Positions 57,661-64,000 of a DNA stretch of 64,000 nt are shown here, one piece after another. The stretch comes from Perca fluviatilis (taxonomy: Eukaryota > Chordata > Actinopteri > Perciformes > Percidae): the NCBI RefSeq assembly GCF_010015445.1, contig NC_053121.1, forward strand, positions 26,506,434-26,570,433. Direction: 5' to 3'. The notes beneath the pieces were generated by a model that did no database searches, had not been told where the DNA came from, and saw only the letters and a list, made by a program, of their open reading frames with translations. The position numbers and the translations under genes are program-made. Position 1 is the stretch's first letter. The number at the start of each line of letters is the position of its first letter.

Positions 57661-59895
57661 ATCCACTGTACACAGTGTAGACAAACACATGGAAAGCTCA
57701 AAATGCATACAGATAACACGCCATTTGGCTTTAGGAAAGTGGTGTGTATGTTTTTGCAAAGTCATGATGCCATGTTGACAGATGTGACTAATTTCAGAAG
57801 TGACTTTTCAGAGGAGGAATGGAGGGGACTATATGTAGAGGAGGTGAATGTTGCATGATTCATTTTTGAAATTATAAACATCACTGTGTGATAAGAATTG
57901 CCCTATAGTGTGCCAGGAAACAAGAGTTTGCAAAAAGCCTGTAAATCTTTATATAGAGATTTCATGAAATATAGAACTAAATCCAATGAAATGATATACA
58001 AGGCATAATAAAATAAGCTGACAGTGATAACGAGACAAGAATGAATATACTAAAAAGATGAAGGAAACATTAAGGCTACATGGGAAACTCTTAATAGTGT
58101 GATAAAAGTCCAATACTTTTGTAAATGTTGGGCCTAATCTTGTGAAGTCTATTGAAGCACATGATGTATTGTATGTATTGTAAATGTGGGACTAGAGGAG
58201 GTACAATACTGCAGTCAAATTATCTTGGGACACATAAGTGAAAATGAGAAAAAAAACAAGAACAGAACATCAGCTGATCGTGATGGGATTGATATACAGT
58301 AAAAAAAGACCATTTCAATGGAATTCCATTGCTAGGCAACAGCATGGCCCCATGTTAACTTCCTGTCAGTTGATGCCATTCACATACACTGCAACAGGAA
58401 ATCAACTTGGGTCCATTCAGAATGTTTATGTTTACATCTGTGAAAAGGTCTTTTCAGCATTATTTGCCAATGTAAAACTAGTCAGACCCAGTAAATCCCA
58501 AGCGTTCAGACTCACTACCAACTATTACGGCACGTCACATCGAGGCAGTCAGTCCCTTCTGTGATGTACTATAATTTGACGTGGTGTGGGGAAAAAAAAG
58601 AGGTCTTTAAGGGCATTGCTGCATTTCTGCCCTTATAAAATCCTGCATTAACTTTTCAAATAATTAGCCTATTCCCAGGAAATGTTAAGTATAAATTTAG
58701 TAAGAAATTCAACCTGCATTGGCAGACCATATGTGGTAGTTTATTTATGTAACTTGTGTTGAGAAGGCAGGTAATATACGATTTGTTTCTTCTCCCTGCT
58801 CATTTTAGATCATGGAATGATTATTTTGTCTCTCTGATTCTGAGACAAAAAAAGCTTTACATTTACCATTGATGTTGTAGATGGCTGGCTGGGAAAAGTT
58901 CACTGGAAATATCTCCACATGACACTACCTACATTTGAATAATTATCCACAGGAGTAAGAAAAATACATAGCCAAACAGGAAAATATATGCAAGGTACAT
59001 TGACAATAGCTGTTTGTATACAGTATTTCCAACAGTTCTTTGCAAATTTATTCTCCCTTGATAACACCTATGTTCCAGCAGATAAATGCAGAGCACAGCT
59101 TGCTTGTTTCTTTGGGGTGAGTTGTCGAATGCCATTAATATTCATAAATCAGTCAGTAGCATTGCACATTGTAATTACTTGGCATTTATTAGAATGCAGG
59201 TTCTTGTTATTAACATAATGAAACTGAAGAGAGCAGTGCACCTGTTGCAGGCTTTGGGTATGCAAGGAAATTGACATAAAGCAGACTTCTCACATGGAGA
59301 CACTTGCATTAATCATGCAGGAGGTCAAGTACCTGAATGTGTTACTTCACAATTGTAATAAATGTGATAGGGAGTACTTACTGAGGCACCTGGGTAAAAG
59401 TCTGAAGCAGGGTTGTACTGCATTAGTATGTGGCATCCATATAGACAACTTAGTTTGCTCATGCCCTTTTGAGGGTTCTTTTTCCCCAAATAAATGTTTT
59501 TGTTTATTGTGTTTGGTGATGCTGTGTGTATTAAATGTTAATTTAAGATCTTTCCTTTTCTCTTTTCTGCATACTCAAAGTGTCGTTGAGTCAAATCAAT
59601 GGATCTATAAAAGGTTTACAATGACAGAAACAACACCGACACATGAACACACCTGAGAGGAAATTGTATATGTTGTCACTGAAGGATAAAGGTGCAGTGA
59701 CATTGACTTCTTATTAGGGTGTCAATTAACCAATGCATTGTTTTGTCTATAAAATGTCCGAAAATACTTATAATAAAAAATAAAAAAAAGACATTCAAAT
59801 CGATTTCTTTGTCAGACCGACAGTCCGAAACCATTACTTTTTCTGTCACAGAAGACCATCAAATATTCTCATTTGAAAAGCTAGAAGCAGTTATT
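57661..59895. other. intergenic, no gene found
   Basis: The frames of about 100-120 codons here (for example around 58238-58564 and 59294-59656, plus strand) show no recognisable domain, no flanking splice sites and AT-driven composition. I treat the stretch as non-coding. Confidence 0.4.
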
Positions 59896-60076
59896 GGGTG
59901 CCTGGGTTGCTCACCAGGTAGAGCAGTCGCCCGTATGAGGAGATTTACTCCTTGACGCAGTGGCCGCCAGCTCGACTTTGACCTGCGGCCCTTTGCTGCC
60001 TGTAATTCTCTCTCTACATTTCATGTCTTCAGCTGTTGTCTACAAATAAAGGCTTAAAAATGCCCCAAAAATAATC
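59896..60076 (+). mobile_element. tRNA-derived SINE copy, plus orientation
   Basis: Same family as 42539-42723: the tRNA-like head is GCTCACCAGGTAGAGC, followed by CGGCCCTTTGCTGCCTG and a TCTCTCTCTAC body, ending near GCCCCAAAAATAATC. The B-box region is more diverged than in other copies. Confidence 0.75.
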
Positions 60077-61083
60077 TTTCAAAACCAGGCATTTTGTCAC
60101 TTGAATAGTCAATAAATCCCTTCAGCACTCCTTCCAATGAGTAATTTAGACTTTCTGAAGTTTTCATGTTTTAGTTACACCTAATCTGAAAAACTATACT
60201 CCCTGAGCTGCCTGCCTCATAAAAGAATATGAGCAATGTACACATTTTGTTTCAGTGTTTTTTTGAGTTTTTTATACTTGCTTTTTGAGATGCTCCTGCT
60301 TCTTTGGAGGAACTACAAAACCCCTGACAATAACTTGGGGGAACAGGGCTTACAAGTTGACAATCAATCAGGTTTAATAAGGGGTCAGTCACGCATTGAG
60401 CGAAAGCTCAGGGGCTGTCACTGTTGATTTTGCTAGAATGTATCCCTGGGATCTTGATCATGTGGCGCAGCAACAAATCAAAAGACATTAAGACTGATGC
60501 ACTTTCACAGACACACTCAACTCTGTGGTTCATCCAGGGTAACTGCAGTTAGATTAGCCTCCTCATATTAGCATTAGCACCACTGTTAAATGATGGTGTC
60601 AGTCAGGGCTGTTGCGCTGATCTGTTTTCGATTTCCTCCTGTGTTTCCCCTCTCTTTTGTGTGTCTGTACTTGTTTGTCTGTTTGGGGGCGGCACCTTGT
60701 TGGGCTTCTAATGCTGCGATCATGGCACCTGGGAATAACAGGGACCGCCCCCGTGATTACGTTGTTTTTCCGACTGCCAGCGTTCACATGGTCGGGATGC
60801 GTGTTCTTCTTCAGTTATATTGGCATTTGGAATAACAACTTGTTGCATGACTGCCACCAATGGTTGGGTGTAGCCTAGAGCATCAGGCGTGTGAAAACAT
60901 GGAGGCAACAATAACAAAATATTTGCTGCTGTTTTCTTATTCGAGCATATATACTAAACAGCACATCAACCACATCAACAGGTGTTTGTTTCTGTTATCT
61001 GCAGGACAACGAACGGAAAAGGACACGGATAAGGTGTTGTATTTTTATACATAGGCCTATTTATGAATAATTGGAAACATATT

Positions 61084-62113
61084 GGCCCTCATTTATGAAA
61101 CGTGCGTACGACCTAAAACAGGCGTAGGACGGGCGTACGCTGATTCCTACGCAAAGCTCGGCATTTATCAATTTGAATGTGAGCGTAGGCTGCGAAAAAA
61201 ATCTCACGTCTGGTCTGAACTCGTGTACGCAAGTTTTCGAGTCAGTGTGGACTTGTGGTGCAGCATATAATCAGTTTAACAGGAGAAGAAGAAGTCATCA
61301 GTTGATCACTTATCAGCAATGGCAGATCTGGCTCTTTTAGAAGACCTCTATGCGCCGGTCTGCAACATTGTTTTAGCCTGTGGGGTTCTGCACAACATCG
61401 CGCAGGAAAACACGGTGCCATACATGTAGTGATGGAGCCAGATGACCCGATGCCCAGAGAGCAGTGTCCAGAACAGCCCCAACGGAGGACACGCACTCTC
61501 CCTCAGCTGTTGCCTCGTTCTGACTCATGAAAAAAAACACGAGTAAAATAACACTGCATAAACTCTGCTACCGTGTGTTTATTTAAATATAAGTACACCT
61601 ACATGTAGGCCTAAGAGATTGCAATAGAAGCCTGTATATTACGATTAGGACTATAGAATACATGTCAAGGATGTATAAATTAAATAAACTTCAACTGGAG
61701 TCCGATTTACTACAGCAACTCTGTTGACCGCATCAGTGATCTCTTTCCATTCCGCATTCTTTCTACAGCCTTTAATACCAGTTTTCAGGCTGCCATAAAG
61801 TACACACCTTAGTGCAAATGAATCTGAGGTATCAGGGTTTCAGTCTCCACCTCTGAAAAGTGCCGCTTCTCAGCCGGATTACATCTCGCCATGTCGTAAA
61901 TTGTAGGGGCGAGGCCTCAAAACCGAGAATATATTGGGGCGTGATATTTAAATTACGATCGTTGCAGCCGCTGCATTTATCAATGTACGACCATTCTTAC
62001 GTTCTGATTGGTGTGATACGAACGTTTGATGAATCACACGTGAAGCCTGTCGTAAGATGATTTCTGCGCTCATATCTGCACTGGTTTCTACGTTAGGTTG
62101 ATAAATGAGGACC
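61084..62113. mobile_element. PIF/Harbinger-type element, internally deleted
   Basis: The ends GGCCCTCATTTATGAAACG and, reversed, GGTCCTCATTTATCAACC are terminal inverted repeats of Harbinger style, with CGTACG/GCGTAGG sub-terminal motifs. The interior carries a short fragment of Harbinger transposase. The flanking 3-bp duplication was not resolved. Confidence 0.7.
61319..61429 (+). pseudogene. 36-codon Harbinger transposase remnant
   Basis: MADLALLEDLYAPVCNIV followed by LACGVLHNIAQENTVPYM and a stop. The (A)C-x-x-LHNI block belongs to the C-terminal part of the HARBI1-type DDE nuclease, yet here it follows directly on what looks like an initiator Met region. The catalytic core is therefore deleted and the two ends joined in frame. 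Confidence 0.65.
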
Positions 62114-62572
62114 ACTATGTCTGTGTATGTTTCTTGGCAGAGGCGTTTGTCCACAATAGTTGTCAGTGAAATATGTTCAGTGAACCAAAGTCGCCTACAT
62201 CAAAGGTCAGTTGTCAACAACGCGTCACCAACGGGGAAACTCGGTTAGCGAAATCTAGCCCGAGTTTCCCACCTCTAATTCCCACAGGAAGTGACGTGAA
62301 TGCTGACGTTTTCACTCGGAAAAATGTTTTTCCGATGTCTATGAACGCAGCATAAAGCTGAGTGACTGACCTCAGGATCATTGCCAATCAACACACCTGG
62401 CAGTATTTTCCAATCAACCACCCTGCATCAAGACTCCTGGTTTCCTGATGTTCGTCCCCAGATTATTCCTATCAAGTGGTAGAGAACCACGGCCAACTTT
62501 TTTTAGAATTTAAGTCTGTAAAATCTATTTTATGCTTTTGTTTCAAGTAACAGCTTGTTTACAAGTCTTTTT

Positions 62573-62759
62573 TTTGATAATTTTTTGGGGGCTTTTCCTT
62601 TTATTACAGCATGACAGTGGATAGACTGGAAAGGGGGAGAGAGAGATGGGGGTTGACACGCAGCAAAGGGCAGCAGGTCAGATTTGAACCCGCGCCACTG
62701 CAAATGGACTCAGCCTACATGGGGCAAACACTCTTACTGGGTGAGCTAGAGGCCGCACC
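62573..62759 (-). mobile_element. tRNA-derived SINE copy with 17-bp target duplication
   Basis: Minus-strand copy with B-box-like GGGTTCAAATCTGACC. Flanks TGTTTACAAGTCTTTTT (62556-62572 and 62760-62776) are identical, so this is a relatively well-preserved insertion. Confidence 0.85.
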
Positions 62760-63097
62760 TGTTTACAAGTCTTTTTGTCACAGTACTCCAACTACTCCAT
62801 CTGAAACTGTGTGGTCTGAACTTCACCTTGTAAATAAAACACTTACCTTTATTCATCTGTCTGTGGTGATCTGTAACCGCCTGTGAGTCCAACAACAAAA
62901 TATAACTGTAAGGTTAGTAAGAAAGCAATTTACAGGCACATATAAAGTGCTACACAAATGCCAACAAGGCCACAGAATGATTCAGATTCCCTCACAAGAG
63001 ATTTAAACCTAAACAATGATTTACATTGTATTGTAAAGTTTAATTCATTTCTTTTTTTCCCCACTAGGTGTTTGAAGAAATAAAAAAACAGATTACT

Positions 63098-63262
63098 TGT
63101 TGGGACTTTTCCCTTTATTGTTCGTTAGTGACAGTGGATAGACAAGAAAGGTGGGAGCAAGAGATGGGGGATGAGCAAAGGGTTGGATTCGAACCCAGGC
63201 CGCTGAAAAGGACTCAGCCTACATGGGGCGCACTCTCTACTGGGGGAGCTAGAGGTCACCCC
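63098..63262 (-). mobile_element. tRNA-derived SINE copy, diverged
   Basis: Minus-strand copy with head TAGCTCCCCCAGTAGAGAG, B-box-like GGGTTCGAATCC and the ACAATAAAGGGAAAAGTCCC tail. A short internal deletion is apparent compared with the neighbouring copy at 62573. No target duplication was resolved. Confidence 0.75.
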
Positions 63263-64000
63263 CAGACTAGCAGCCTTAAGGTTGTAGTTGAACAGGATTT
63301 GCCTGGTCCAATGACGACAGTGTTGCTAGGTGATGAAAAACAATAAGAAATGGGCTTCCTATTGTCCAATTTTCAAAAATAGTTAATAATTTAGTGTTTT
63401 TTTCTGCATTTTAGTGTGCTAGGTAGGAACAAGGACAAGATAAGGCTGTGCTTAATTTTTTAGCAGGCATGTTTAAAATGTTCACCACCATAGTGTAGCT
63501 TTAGCATGCTAACATTTGCTAATTACACCTAATAATATGAGGCTGTCATTTGTTTTGCAGCTATTTGGTCATAAACCAAAGTAGTATGAGTGCTAAATTA
63601 TAAGTCAGGGTATTACAATTCACCCTGTTTTGCTGGGAACATGAATGTCAATTTATTAGTAATAGTGTTTGATTTCAATTAAAACCTTTTAGTTTTAGTT
63701 GTGAGGGTATTATTTAAATTGTGTTCCATATTTAGGCTATTCTCATTATCTGCCCAAGATCATCCTTGTTCACGGTGTTAAAAGAAAAGAAAAAAAGCTT
63801 TTAAGAAGTCTCAAGAACAGGTAAAAATAAAACACCATGATATGGCTTACATTTTGTAGGCTTCTAGCTAACGCTACCTTGTAGCTAATCTGCAAGTTCC
63901 TTTATCATTTCAAGTGTTAATTATAAAAATGTCATTCATCATGTCCGTCTGAACCAACGATGCGAACCTTCTGGTGTTGTGCTGGATGAAAGGTTAACGT

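Overview
This is nuclear DNA from a ray-finned fish, most likely a percomorph teleost. Genes are split by GT-AG introns, intergenic DNA is AT-rich, and the window is full of fish-type mobile elements: Tc1, hAT, Harbinger, TTAA-target MITEs, tRNA-derived SINEs and an ATTC-tailed LINE. Two protein-coding genes are recognisable. Both lie on the minus strand, head to tail.

Positions 173-10993 hold the first 15 coding exons found (about 745 codons) of med12, the Mediator kinase-module subunit. The gene runs off the left edge. Its promoter lies around 11000-11075. One conserved 44-residue exon, carrying the LCEWAV motif that names a MED12 domain, is not found where it should lie (2652-3271), and one intron is GC-AG.

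Positions 13530-47809 hold a complete, in-frame set of 28 coding exons (1394 residues from the Met at 47802) for an ABC exporter of the ABCC5 (MRP5) clade. It has two transmembrane domains and two nucleotide-binding domains, with the usual ABCC asymmetry of the ATP sites. Its 3'UTR probably ends near 12390. A candidate promoter is at 50280-50410.

The most striking object is a 7.9-kb foldback-type element (23439-31345) inside one ABCC intron. It has long terminal inverted repeats, inverted arms made of 167-bp tandem units (about 18 left, 7 right), an inner related repeat, a core with decayed open reading frames, and an 8-bp target duplication. The duplicated target is the splice donor itself (AG|GTAAGG), so the insertion regenerated the donor. 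In the first ABCC intron, an ATTC-tailed LINE likewise ends within a few bases of a donor, and carries a nested Tc1 transposon and a hAT-like MITE.

From about 50400 to 64000 I find no gene, only repeats: an 1.8-kb inverted-repeat element, a TTAA MITE, SINEs and an internally deleted Harbinger element with a fused mini-ORF. All exon coordinates were read by hand from splice sites, conserved protein sequence and phase agreement. No search or alignment program was run.
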